Shown here in pieces: positions 24,339-36,275 of a stretch of DNA of 64,000 bases; position 1 is the stretch's first letter, and each line of letters opens with the position of its first letter. This stretch comes from Daldinia sp. FL1419 (taxonomy: Eukaryota > Ascomycota > Sordariomycetes > Xylariales > Hypoxylaceae): assembly GCA_025201765.1 (NCBI GenBank), contig MU623479.1:26401-90400 (forward strand). The letters are read 5' to 3'. The notes below the pieces were generated by a model. The model saw only the letters and a list, made by a program, of their open reading frames with translations. It searched no databases and was not told where the DNA came from. The position numbers and the translations under genes were made by a program.

Positions 24339-25659
24339 ATGGCCTACTCGAATTCATCCGACTGCGGCTTCTTCGTCGAATCCGATGAGCCTCGTCAACC
24401 TCGAATCACCATGAAGGATGCAGCAAAGATGTTAGCCCGAAACAGGCAAGAGATGATTGCCAATGAGCTGTCTCGTCTCGCCGGTGACGAGTACTTAGAG
24501 GACATCATGCAGCACATGAGACACATGGAGGTTGGTGTTTTATTAATATTACTGTCCCTTTTTCTTCCCTATGCAAGCATCTCGAATAATACAATGATGG
24601 TGGTTGGTATGTAATTCTTTTGGCTGACATTTGGAACAGGACGAGACGCTACCGGATGCCAACCTGATTGACATGCAGCGAGAGATCCAATGGTTCATGA
24701 GACCTTATCTGATTGACTTTTTAATTGAGGCTCACGCCGCCTTCGCTCTCCTACCGGAGACCTTGTTTCTGACTGTGAACCTGTTGGACCGATACTGCTC
24801 GAAACGTGTTGTATACAAGCAACACTACCAGCTAGTCGGATGTGCCGCCCTTCTTATTGCTGCCAAGTATGGCGACAAGAAAGATCGAGTACCCCAGATC
24901 AACGAGCTGAACAACATGTGTTGCGGCCTTTACGATTCGGGAATGTTCACGCAGATGGAGATGCACGTTCTTAATACCCTTGAGTGGACCATCGGACACC
25001 CGACTGTCGATTTCTTTACGCAGCTTATCGTCGCTGAAGAGGCTGATGACCGCGAAGTCGAGCACATGGCGGCTTATCTCTGCGAAATTGCATTGTACCA
25101 CCGAGACTTTGTTTCCACCAAGCCGTCGATTATGGCACGTGCCTCTCTCGCTCTCGCACGTGCGATACTTGGACGACCCGAAGTCAATGACGGCGAGTGG
25201 GATCACACTGAGAACGTTACCGTCCTCGCCTTATCTCAGCACTTGCATCAGCCTTCGATCACATTGTCGAGGAAGTATTCCTCCCAGCATCTTTCTCGCG
25301 TCTCTGGAAAACTTTCCGAGTTTCTTGCCCAGCAAGCAGCTATTTCTCGTCGAGCGCAAGGCCCACCTTCACCTCCCGCAGAACCCACCTTGTCAGCCCA
25401 GCACCCAAACATCTATAGTACTCCCCAGAAAGGACACGGTGCTACTGTAGGTGCCGCGGATGGGTATCTAACGCCACCTATCACGCCTGACGGTGTCAAC
25501 TTCGGTGTTGTTACGGATCCCATGAACAAATATGTCCCGCCCAGGTGCCCAGTCACCCCTACACCTCAAGCTCCTAGCGCGACTGAGTATTCCCAACAAC
25601 CTCAGCAGCAGTACTCTAACTATTCATACGAGGAATACAGTGGTCCGATGGTCTCATAA
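24339..25659 (+). CDS. G1/S cyclin (CLN/Puc1-like)
   Basis: Two exons, 24339-24530 and 24640-25659, are separated by a 109-bp intron (GTTGGT donor, CTGAC branch, CAG acceptor; phase 0). They encode 403 residues. The cyclin N-terminal box spans about residues 65-160, with MQREIQWFMRPYLIDFLIE, the DRYCSKR helix and LLIAAKYGDKK. A C-terminal cyclin fold follows to about residue 255. The tail is rich in Pro, Ser and Gln with TPP/SPP sites (YLTPPITPD), as expected for CDK-dependent turnover. It would bind the Cdc28/Cdk1 kinase to drive G1/S commitment. The weak GTTGGT donor is noteworthy because intron retention would stop translation soon after residue 64. The start ATG has good context, and the in-frame codons upstream lack an ATG. 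Confidence 0.93.
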
Positions 25660-27344
25660 TGGTTGTTACAGCGTGGACAGTATCTACGGATTCGAAGTAG
25701 ATTCACCTTATCAATTCTATCATACGATCAGCAACTCGTTTTTAAGACTTATCGCATGGATGTGTATCATTGGAAGAAAAAAGATTGTTGCATAATTGAC
25801 GGTTTAGGCTCATCTCCATGGCATCAGCGACTTGTTTTTATTTCAAAATTTTTTTTTCCTTTTTTCTCAGTCATACCCATTGAGCGTGCCGCTATTGCGT
25901 CAACCACTAAAGCGATCGATTGTCAAACAAAAAAAAAACTGATTTCTCCTTCCTGTGAGTTCGGGCGTTTTTTTTTCACTGCCGATCCGAGTGCACAAGA
26001 CGGCGCGCCAAATTCCAACACGAACAGCTATATGGAGCGTTGAGACAGCAATACATAAGACGGGCGAGGCAGGATGCGAAGAAGAAAAAATTAAGTGGCA
26101 ATTTGTGAACAGTGGGGAGGATGACGAAAAGTAAGGGCGTATGGTGCAGTGGTGCGGCTACAGGCAAGCAATTCGATTGCTTTCAAAATATTGAGGTTCC
26201 GACCCTCGCCTCGCATGGCCGAGGAACTGCGAAAGTAATAGGCTCCAGGCATGCCGCACGATACGATACACGGTTCGACTCCCACGCCGGGAGTATCTTA
26301 ATTCTTGTGGGGGACGTTTGCTGCGGAATACCCTTGGCATTTAGACGATACCTTAGATGGCGCTTCGTCCTCGTCGTCGACTTTGTCACATAGCATGCCA
26401 CCTGTTACCGTAAATAAAACGGAAAAGAGTAAAAAATCTCCGCAAAAACTTTTTACCAACGTCTTGTTTGGGTCTAGCTTTACGTGATTTGCGTCGTATT
26501 TTTTATTTTATTTTATTTTCCATTTACCATAGTAACAGGTACGTATCTGTGAAGTACTTTTTTATGTCCTGGTGTGATTTTAACTCTTAACCCCTTACTG
26601 AGATGGGCGAAGAGTCGACCGAAGATATGGTCCGAGCTATACACTCGAAATGATTGAATAACTGGATATCCACCTTTGATTCCTTCGGATAAGAAAGAAG
26701 AACCCACCCATTTCCCCCTGGGTTGCCTAGACTGCCTAGGGGCAAGAAGCTAATGCAAGTAGATGCCTTCGTCCCGTAAAGAAGCAGTACATAGTAAAAT
26801 AGATTATGATTTACCGCGCATAATAATGCAACATTTGACGCATCGAGTCTCCCCCCTTACCGCCATTTTGACCAGTTAGGCTCAGCAACCATAGCTGAAT
26901 TTAAATGTCGGATATCCAAATCGCGATTTACCCCTGTCGAACAATCCAGACCAATAAAATAAAACCAGCTCGAAATTTATCTCGGGTGATGTTAAGAGTA
27001 ATGTGGAAAGTCTCGAGATAATTGACGAAGATGGCAGGGAGACCCCCAATGTTAGAATACGAACCCAACCTCAGCTGGAGGATGACATATCTTGGGGCAT
27101 TGTATGCGTGCATTGCAACTGGATAATTACACAGCACACAAATACGTACAGCTAATAGATACATATCAAACTAACCTTAGGTAGTTAGTACAACTACATA
27201 ACTAGTTAAAATGAAATAAAAAGAGGTATTCTGACCTCCCTCCCGCCCCTCTATTCCTGGGCGAGTATATGCAAAGGGTTATCGGCTCTATTCCATCCTC
27301 GGCCACCTCTACCTTGACCGCCCCCACCTCTTTCCAAATAAAGC
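25660..27344. other. Intergenic, no convincing gene
   Basis: This interval holds the cyclin 3' flank and spacer. T- and A-runs occur near 25850-25975. Two tRNA B-box-like strings occur near 26130-26290, but neither folds into a full cloverleaf. Short open frames lack signatures. Confidence 0.55.
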
Positions 27345-28208
27345 ATGACTAGGTCACCAGCAATACTCTCGCGCAACCGCGTAAACCGCGTCCTGTTGTA
27401 TAACGGATGCTTCTCGCGCTCCAGCACGCGAGCGCGGACCAAGATTTGAACGTCGTGGGCGCGGTGGTGCTCGTTGCAGACGATCAATGTTTGTATTGGA
27501 AGCTAGCTACGCAACGGGGAGTGCTAAAGTTAGGGTTGCTAGAGAGGACGAGGCTCTGGGAGCGTGAGCTCGCGAAGACGACGCTTTGGGATCCCAACGA
27601 AACTGTGACTGGCGATTGGTGCTGGGTCCTCTCGGAGTCGCTATGGCCTCAGTACGCGGATGAGCTAGAAGAACTTCTCGAGGAAGATGGTATCGATATC
27701 GAGTTTATAAGACTCGCGGGAGGCGACAAGGCAAGTGTCTCGAAAGTAGAGCACAGCATGTGGGGATATCGAAGCATGATCACGACGGATGTGAGTCGAC
27801 CCGTTGGTTTTTTTCGACAGCCTCAAAGGCCTCTTTGATGATACCCCCCAACCGACAGAGTTAAGAGGCCATAGTGAGTGGAAGAAGGTGACTGAGTTGA
27901 GGCAAGGGGAGGATAGAAGGGATGGATCTATCGCTGGGAATCCCACGGCGGACGACGCAAGATCTAGCAGAGTCATGTGGACATGTAAGCACAGTCGAAA
28001 CGACCACACCGTCCGCTTCATCCCTAGTACGTATCAGGAGCGCATCGACCCAGGCCTAAGTTCGACTAAGATCCGTGAGATCGTGGCTGCTGGAAAGACG
28101 CTTAGCACTGACGAGCTCGAGAAGGAGCTACAGGGCGTAGCACTGGGCCCAGAGCTGCTGGCAAAGTATATTAAGATGTCTTATAACCAAGAACAATGTA
28201 GAAAGTAG
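27345..28208 (+). pseudogene. Broken nucleotidyltransferase (NMNAT/cytidylyltransferase-like)
   Basis: The sequence resembles a fungal family of HxGH-type nucleotidyltransferases. An N-terminal beta strand (NRVLLYNG) is readable from an ATG at 27345. It should be followed by the F-N-P-P-H-x-G-H nucleotide-binding motif, but the frame jumps directly to a later helix (LLALQHASADQD). Roughly nine codons, including the catalytic histidines, are missing. The body continues from 27407 to a run of seven T (27808-27814), where the frame shifts. The C-terminal part, with the SSTKIRE motif typical of the family, reads to the TAG at 28206. A 70-bp intron (27791-27860) could bypass the frameshift, but it would remove conserved residues and does not restore the HxGH motif. 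Either the gene is decaying or the assembly has two errors. Confidence 0.6.
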
Positions 28209-29012
28209 AGGCGGAGGGAGACGGGGTTAGACCAGAGACACCTTTCCAGCATATCACCAGCTACATTTGTTGCACCTACAACTTTGGCTATACCTACTAC
28301 ATAACCAGAGTTGCCCGTAAATCCCAACTATTATATCCAAATTATCCAAATTGCGCCTATGGAAATAACTAACTATGCATAACGTAAATATGAGAAACCC
28401 CTCCAGCAAGGGTTATTGATATTAAAGTACGTATAGCATAGCATATAGCCCTTTCTCCTAATAACCCCCCTACCCAGCCCTACGCAGGGTAATAAACCAC
28501 CAACCCCCACGATCGATCTATTTTCTCCCCTGCCTACTTCCCCTACGCACCACCCTACGCACCACCCTACGCGTGGTTCGAGAAAACTTCTCTGCAGTGT
28601 ACTTTCCTGGGATACGGAATGAAAACGCGTAAATAGAACAAAAAGTAGTCGAAGGAAAAGCAATAATGACCACAATATCAAGCAAGGTTTATACTTGTAA
28701 CGGCTTTTCCCACGGTATAAAAGCAACTCAAGCATAAAATAACAGCCCGGTAATCAAAGGGTTAGGTTGTTTGCGATTTATTAATTGCTAAAAGTACCTT
28801 GGCCCAAAATCCTTTACAACTCGAGTCTAACCCCGACTCCTGAGAGATAAAATTCCCATTCCAAAAAGTCCAACCCCCCCCCGAAAAAGAACAAGGTGAC
28901 GGGCTAACCCTTCCTCGCTCCCCTTTGCTAGATACTAGTATGATAAACCTTCTCGGCCGTAATGTTTTCAAGTTTTTCCGCCATCCTAATATTCCGCTCC
29001 TCCTCTTCATCT
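28209..29012. other. Convergent intergenic region
   Basis: This is the spacer between the broken nucleotidyltransferase and the WSC gene. Near 28547-28572 the string CTACGCACCACC is directly repeated. I see no gene. Confidence 0.6.
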
Positions 29013-32000
29013 TCACCAAATCCACACTGGGCGGACCCGCTGCCACCGTGGGTCCACCGACGTTGAAGTACTAGTGGTCGTACTAGGAAGTTCTTGGATC
29101 TCTAGCTCCAATGTACTAAGAGATTTCCCGTGGTTCCTCGCGGCATCTTGTATCATGGTAGTCGGCCCTTCCTCACCGTCGGGTTCTGTCCACGCGATCA
29201 TATAGGCTAGGGTCGTCATAGAAGGGGAACGAGACCCTCCGTATGGTACCACGCCAGGAGGAGACGTAAAGCTTGACGCCTGCGTGTTAGTGTTCTCCGG
29301 GTTCGACCCCGCGCCGCCGTCGCCGTTGGGATCCGACGCTGTCGGCTGGGCTTCACCGCCGTTGCTTCCAGTCGGTGCCGGATTTACGTTTACGCTCGGT
29401 ATGGTCAACACAGAGCTTTCCCCAGCATTGAGGCTTGATTGCGTCCCCAAGCCTTGCCCGTTAGGCATGGATCCCCCATTAACCGGCGAATGGAAGGTTG
29501 GATTGTGTCCTGAACCAGCCGGGTTGCTATTTCCGCTACTGCCGCCTGCATCGGGTCGCGTGCCTTGACCCTGAGTATTAGACCCACCGTTTCCATCGCC
29601 AGCGTTCGCCCAGGGGTTCGAAGTAGGGCTGAAGCCCGGTGTTGACGGACCACCATTGCTAACGCCTCCGTTGGAACTGGTTTTGGTGCCTTGATCCTCT
29701 CCGCCCAAACCATTATTTCCCCCACTATTTAGTGCATTTGGGGTAGTCGGCGCATTTGTGACCGTATTGCTAGACGACGTAGCTGGACTTTGACTTTGAG
29801 GGCTACCTAGATCAGAGTTGCTATTATTATCTGATGGATTACAGCTTGGGTCGACAGATCCAGAAGTACACAAATTGCTATCTGAACCGCCGCTCGGACT
29901 TGATATGGTCGGCTGACTTCGACCACCTGGGGCAACCCCACCCCCATTGTTTGATAGCGGAGAGCTCGGGCTAGTTATCGTCTCTGAGTTGAGGCTCGAC
30001 TCGCCAATGCCGTTTGGCGAAGTGCTTGCTGTAGAACTCCCGCTATTTCCGCCTCTTAGTGAACGACAAGTTGGATCATTCGAGCCTTGTGTGCAAGCGC
30101 CAGCTATCCCGCCATTATGCGATGGATTGGCATTAGAGTTGAAGGTTGCGGTGTGTTCACCCCAAGTTGGCGACCCTTGAATTGGACTGCCTAATGAGTT
30201 GGCAGCGGGATTGAAGCTAGTGGTTTCCTGTCCTGGACTAGAGGTTTGTCCCTGATCAACGCTGCCACTACTGGGTGGCATACTTCCTTGACCCGTTCTA
30301 GAAGAAGCTTGGCTTGGGTTGCTATTAGTGTTTGGGACAGCTGAACCGTTGCCTGGGCCGGTAGAACTCTGCGTTGGGCTAGAATTTCCTTCTAGTGAAT
30401 TCCCTGTTGGATTAGGAGACGAACCCCCCTGTCCTTCACCTATGGACGTCTGACCCGGATTTGTAACATCGCTTGACGGGTTAATGGTTCCTTCGTTCTG
30501 GTTAGGTGAGCTTTGGCCTTGATTACCACCGCCTCTCGGTAAACCGTTTATAGAACCCGAAGTAGTAGTAGTTTGCTTAGAGCGACTATTGTCACTCAAT
30601 GGATTGCCACTAGGGCTTGGAGTTATTGCTCCTTGACCTGTGCCCTGGCCACTTGGAGATGTACCAGCATTATTACTGGCAGGAGGTGAAGCCGACGAGC
30701 CAGGGTTTCTTCCAGGTGTTGGAGAACTAGAGCCTCCACCTCCGCTGGGCGAACCGAGACCAGCACTCTGGGTCGGCCCGCTTCCGACGGAAGGCAAACT
30801 ACGATCTCCCGATGCCGTAGGATTCATGCCGTTTCCATTATTTGGCGAAGTATTCGAATCAAAACCGGGAGTTGAGCTTCCAGTATTTCCGCCGTTTGAG
30901 GCTGAACCGATTCCATCATCTTGGCTGAAGCTGCCGTTACCAGTTCCGTTTGAAGCTGAGCTAGGGCTGACCCCTGAGTTTCCATTTGGGGATGTCAGTG
31001 GGTTACTTGCTGGGTTACTTGCAGGTGTAGTTTGCCCCGCCTCTCCGTTTATACTTGGAGATCCACTGCTTCTGGGATCTAGAGGGGTTTCGCTACCATT
31101 GAGCGGTGTATTACCGCTACCGCCGTTACTTCTAGGTGAAGTCGGACCAGCGGCGGACCCCCCGCTTGGAAATGATCCTGGTGCGTCTGTACACCGCCCC
31201 GAGGTGACGCCACCGCTTCCATTCGGTGGTGTTACCGAGGCGCCTGGAGTAGAATCCCCGTCTCCACTCCTAGATACCGCCGAATTGGGTTCCATACTAT
31301 TAGGCATTTCTCCTTGTGGTTGTCGTGTCCTATGTCCAAACTGACTAACTAGTTGACTCATGTCTGCATCTGGGGGAGGGAACATTACGACCGGTCCTGT
31401 AACTACCGTTTGAGCAACGCCTCCTACGTTCATAGATATGATTTCGGGAGGTTTTCGAGTCGCTGGTAGGGGTTGGGGTCCCACACTAGCCCAACCGTGG
31501 GCTTCGTTGTCAGAACTGTAACAACTAAGCGCGTTGTCGCCACCGCAGGCCTGTTCCGAGTCACCAGTACATGGAATCGAGCAAACAGAATCATCCAACT
31601 TCTGCGTGCCATTTAGAAAGTTCCCGCAGTAGCAGCTATCGCCATTTTCGGTACCCGACATGAGATAACCACGGCCCATGCAGTGTTGAACACACCCTTC
31701 GTTTGTCAGAGGACCTAAACTGAGATATGGTTCCATATTGAGTGCCCGACTGTCGGACTGATCAGCCCAGCAGCCACAGTAGCCCCAGCCGGAGGCCTCC
31801 TTGGGGCTCTTCGGGTCCGGCTTGCTAGGACTTGACTCCGTTGGTTGCATCGGACTTATTTGTGCGGGATTTCCGGGAGAAGAATTCGCCGAAGAAGTGG
31901 TTCCAGGGCCATTTGTGTTTGGTATATCCGAACCTGTACATGTTTCCGGGCCTGGGGTTGGTTGAGGGACACAAAACCATCCACCATCGCAATGAGCACA

Positions 32001-33040
32001 AGGCCAACCAAACCCACAAGGTGCAGGTTGCGCTGGAGTCTGAGGGGGTGGGCAGAACCATCCATCAAGGCACTCGTGACAAGTATAGCCGGAACCTGGA
32101 CACGGCCCTCGAGCACCAAGACTACCAGAGGAAGATGCGGTGGTGGTAGTAGCACTAGCGTCGTTTGGGCAATGGCAGGTTGGAGAAGCGCATTCAGTGC
32201 AGAGCTGGCTTGTTGGGCATGGCTGACTGGTATAGATAGTCGCATAGACAGTCCGTGTAGAAGCCTGGTCGACCCTGTACTGTTGTTTAATCACGTAGAA
32301 TTCTCCAACACCTGGACAAACTCACAAGAAATTCGTCTCAGCCAATGTCGGCCGGCAATCCTCCGTTACGGTAACTAGTCTATCCACTAATGCGAGTAAG
32401 CAGGCTGTTTGAAATTTGAGAAATGGCCATAAAACTTACGGCCAGCGGCGATTGTCTCGAGGATAATCTCTACACGCGATACCGCGGGTGTTTCCAATGG
32501 TGGGTGAAAATCGGTCGTAGTTTTCTCCGATGAATTCAGTTTATTAACGATGCTGGGTGCTGCTAGGGGGGCTACCCTATCGAGTATATCACTAAGAAGT
32601 TTGCTTGTAAAGATTGGAATTCCGGAGTTTATGGCTTCGGACAATGTTGGCACGGGCAAGACTGGTTGATCCGTCAACAAAACGGGTATTCCGTCAGAAG
32701 GATTGACGCTTAGGGAATTCATCGCAGGTATTAAGTCGCTTATATTAGAAGGTTTTACCCCTGAGGCTATCGTGCTCGAAATTAGGTCCCAAGATGTGAC
32801 ATCAGAGGGGCCGTCTATACCAATACCACGTTTCCTATGACGGCCTTGCCATCTACCGTTAATGATGAGGAGCTGCTTGGATGGCTCATTACCGTCGATC
32901 GATAGGTTGCGTGTTTCGAACGTCAAGTTGGCCAGGCTAGTATGGGCAGACGTTACAGCAACATTGGAAATTATGAAGAACACAGCTGTAACGAGCAGCC
33001 GTCTTGCCATTCCTGCCCATGGAGTTTGCGATGATATCAT
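29013..33040 (-). CDS. Secreted WSC-domain protein with long Ser/Gly/Asn/Pro-rich region
   Basis: Two exons, 33040-32440 and 32311-29013 (128-bp intron, GTAAGT donor, CAG acceptor), encode 1,299 residues. The N terminus has a basic-hydrophobic signal peptide (MARRLLVTAVFFIISNVAVTSA), so it enters the secretory pathway. Residues about 270-321 contain two similar Cys-rich units, each with a G-W-F-C core. A WSC domain with the usual eight cysteines spans about 375-466 (from GWGYCGCW to ALSCYSS). WSC domains bind polysaccharide and occur in wall-stress sensors and secreted glycoside-binding proteins. About 700 residues of Ser, Gly, Asn and Pro follow, probably heavily O-glycosylated. No transmembrane helix or GPI signal is visible at the C terminus, so it is more likely a wall-retained or secreted protein than a membrane sensor. 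A second in-frame acceptor nearby (32321) cannot be excluded. Confidence 0.85.
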
Positions 33041-33894
33041 TTGGACCTGGTGATGTCTTAGAGGACTTCAAAAAAGGGGGTACAAGGGTATACAGCCCAA
33101 AAGGGAGGATCGGTCGAGTACTCGTTCAAAACTGAGCCAAACTATGAGACCAAGAAAACCAAAACAGCACGAGTCTGGGAAAATTGGAATGTGGTAGAAC
33201 GGCGATATTATTACAAGTATAGAGTGGTATCAATATAAACTCGAAACTCGATCTAGGTAATATCGCACTCACTTATTGCTGCTCCCTGCTCTTTCTTTTG
33301 GTACTTAAGCACGAACGTGGCAAGAGAAGCCTCTAGTTATTTCATTAGGGGTAGGTAATAACTAAAAGATAGATGAGAGGACTTGCCTCAATATCTTTAG
33401 GACGTTGTTTTCTTATTTGAATTTTGTCATAGGTGGCTGCCTCTTACCTACCTACCTACCTACCTACCTACCTACCTAGGTATACGTTCTTCGGTCTTTG
33501 CGGGAGGCATTGGCGCCCTATTTTGCGACCTACTTTGTTAGCGATCGAGTTACGTTCTTACTTCGATGTCCATCTCTACCTGGGTAGGCACTACCATTGT
33601 GGGTATTCTTATTTCCTGTAGACCTCTCAACCTTAGGGGTTTGATGCTAACATTAACACTCCCTTATGAAGCATGTATCTGTAATCTTCCCTACTAGTTG
33701 CACAGTTAATACCATATGCACACATGCGGTGTTAAATTAGAGACTTTCACGGTGCGATGGAGAACAGATCATAGGGTATGAATTGTCAGAATTGAGCTGC
33801 CATTTTTGCTGCCTTAGTCTGATGCCTACCTACCCGGCACCAATGCAATTAGAAAACAAGAACGAATCTACGCCGTATGCCCCGAATTCCGCAT
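33041..33894. other. Intergenic with CCTA microsatellite
   Basis: This is the upstream region of the WSC gene and the 3' flank of rps2. It contains the (TACC)n microsatellite at 33445-33478. No gene was recognised. Confidence 0.65.
33445..33478. repeat. (TACC)n microsatellite, 8.5 units
   Basis: A perfect tetranucleotide run of about 34 bp (TACC on plus, GGTA on minus). It is the longest example in the window of the TAGG/CCTA repeat family. Confidence 0.95.
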
Positions 33895-34842
33895 TTAGTA
33901 TCGCTTTCCTTCCCGGAGAGTATCCGCGTACTCTTCCAGAGGGCTTCTGATCAACTTGGTCTCGGACCACAGGTTGGGTGTCAGGAATCCGTACGTGTTG
34001 GAGATGGCGGCGAAGGTCGCCTTTAGGGTGTTCTCGAGGGTCTTGGTCGAACCGGAAGACGAGGTGTAGGCATCCTCGATACCAGCAAGCTGTAGAAGAC
34101 GCTTGACGGCGGGAGATGCGACGATCTGGGTACCACGGGGAGCAGGGATAAGCTAGAAATTGAATTAATACCTTGTTCATAATCATCATACAGGGTCATT
34201 TTTTAAACGTACTCTGACAGTGACAGAACCACACTTTCCACTCTCCTTGACGGGGAGGGAGTGAGGAAGACCAAGGTTGGTACCCCAGTAACCACGTCGG
34301 ACGGGGATAACGCTAAGCTTGGCGATGATGATGGCAGCACGGATCGCAGTGGCTACTTCCTTGGAAGTCTTGATACCTAGACCAACGTGACCCTCGGAAT
34401 CACCGATAATGACGATAGCCTTGAATCGGGTTCGCTGACCGGCACGGGTCTGCTTCTGGACCGGCTTGATCTATATTCGAGGAACTCAAGTTAGTGATTG
34501 CCTTCTGACGCTCTCAACTTTTGCGGGGTCTACACAACTTGAAATGTTGTCTTGTCTGGGGTTAATTCATACCTTCATGACCTCATCCTTGAGCTTGGGT
34601 AAGAAGAAGTCGACGATCTGGTACTCCTTGATGGGGAGAGAGTGTAGGTAGATCTCTTCCATGCTCTTGATCTTGCCAGCCTTTACAAGACGTCCCAGCT
34701 TGGTGACGGGCATCCATTCCTTCTCGCTGTCCTTCGCACCACCGCGACGACCTCGGCCTCGTCCACGGCCACGGCCACGATCACCGCCTCGATCACCTCG
34801 AGATCCAAAACCGCCTCCGCGGGCACCGCCTCGGTCAGCCAT
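33895..34842 (-). CDS. rps2: 40S ribosomal protein uS5 (Rps2)
   Basis: Three exons, 34842-34573, 34470-34213 and 34152-33895, all phase 0, give 261 residues, the normal length for fungal Rps2. The N terminus is an Arg-Gly-rich tail (GRGRGRGRGRR), a usual target of arginine methylation. The S5 N-terminal RNA-binding domain includes IKEYQIVDFFL and GQRTRFKAIVVIGD. The C-terminal S5 domain includes IPVRRGYWGTNLG and APRGTQIVASPAVKRLL. Introns are 102 bp (GTATGA donor) and 60 bp (GTACGT donor) with TAG acceptors. The protein sits near the mRNA entry channel of the small subunit and contributes to decoding fidelity. The ATG at 34842 is unambiguous. Confidence 0.97.
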
Positions 34843-36275
34843 TGTATATGATTCGTGGGAGTATTGGCTGTTGAAAAGTCGTCAGTAAGGTAGTGTGCGC
34901 AAAGCGAAAACTCCCGAATTGAGCTTTTCGTGATGGCGGTTTTGAGGTTGGCCGAATTTCAAAGTTTGGGAATTTTGCAGTGGAGGGGCCCTACAATTTT
35001 GGAATTTCGTTCTTGGGTTTGTGCGAAAATGGGCCCCAGCCGAAATGGTCTGTGCGTTTATTATCTACATGCTAAAGTAGTACGATAACTAGTTAGGGTA
35101 CTTGGTTACTTACTATGTACCTACATAGGTACGTGTAGATTGGAGAAGTGGGCCCTTACTACACTAACATAAACTCCAAATTGAATAGATTATATTAGGA
35201 AAATTGCAGACATATTTCTGGCTATACAATACCAGTCTTATAATACTAGGTAGACACTAAATGAGATTGTCAAAGGTTGTGAAATACTTCTTTGAAACTG
35301 AGCATACGTTAAAGACGTTCGATATGTGTAAACCTATTGTTTTGTCAACCGCTTCCATGATTGGGTACTAACATGTACTAAAGGGAGGTAGATACGTACT
35401 TCATGTTAGAACGTGGAACAGGTGAGTTTTCATTCCCTTTACGAAGCATGATTCACGATAGCTTCGTTGATCTCTATAAGGATGAAGTTGCTTTCTGGAT
35501 AAAAATATTTAATGACCTATCCGCATGCACTTTGTACATGTTGCAATAGAGAGTCGACTTGTTACTTGCTTTAGAGGTATTTGGGTTAGTTATAACAGGT
35601 ATACACCTCTTCTTACGTTTCATCTACCAGACGATAGAGTTCCCAACTTACTAACTACTACCTTAAGTCTATGTCTCATGAGAATGTGTCAGAATTAATA
35701 CAAGTTATTAGCATTTGGAAATCCCCGGTCACCAAAGTAGCTTTTCTAATGCATATGAAACTACTAGGTGTGCAAAAGTAAAATCTCTCAAGGTAAGAGC
35801 CTCCAGACCGCGATCGTACTGAAAATACCCTATAGACGCAACTTAGAAACTTGACTACCCAGGCATCATATGTAGGAGTTACTGGTCGTAACTAGGTAGT
35901 TGGAAATGGTACAATGCACGTGTCTCGTGCAAATGTCGAGTCTTATTACCGTGACCTAACGTCACACGCCGATACTGAGCCCATAGCATAGGCTAAGTCG
36001 TGATACCCATGAATAACCTCGTGTCCATACCGTAAGGTCTGAGTCATATTTGCAATAGACATTTAGATTTTAGTAAACGAAGATATCTCAAGCCAAGCCC
36101 AACTATCTCGATTAGGAGTAAGTGGAGTAAATAATGCGTAATTCATGCTCAACGCAAACGATGCAAAAGGGGGGCGAAGTACGCCGAGTGTATTTAAAGA
36201 CAATATAAGCACGATGGATTCCTGAGAAGGAGGGTATCTCATTATCATTCTGTCCACAACACAGGCCACAACACC
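34843..36275. other. Intergenic, AT-rich, no gene recognised
   Basis: 1.4 kb upstream of rps2 and downstream of the rhodanese gene. There are only short frames without signatures. The first 200 bp presumably hold the rps2 promoter. Confidence 0.6.

Noticed and set aside
26125..26300. tRNA gene suggested by an A-box-like string (TGGTGCAGTGG) and two B-box-like strings (GGTTCCGACCC, GGTTCGACTCC)
   Set aside because: A five-pair anticodon-like stem and one T-arm can be drawn, but the acceptor and D stems do not pair and the second T-stem mismatches. No version gives a complete cloverleaf.
27791..27860. 70-bp intron as an explanation of the nucleotidyltransferase frameshift
   Set aside because: It restores the frame but removes conserved residues after TTD and uses a poor acceptor two bases after another AG. 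The missing HxGH segment would remain unexplained, so decay is preferred.
30640..31344. 234-codon open frame on the plus strand
   Set aside because: It is antisense to the low-complexity part of the WSC gene; its Pro/Leu-rich composition is a by-product of the Gly/Ser/Asn codons on the other strand.
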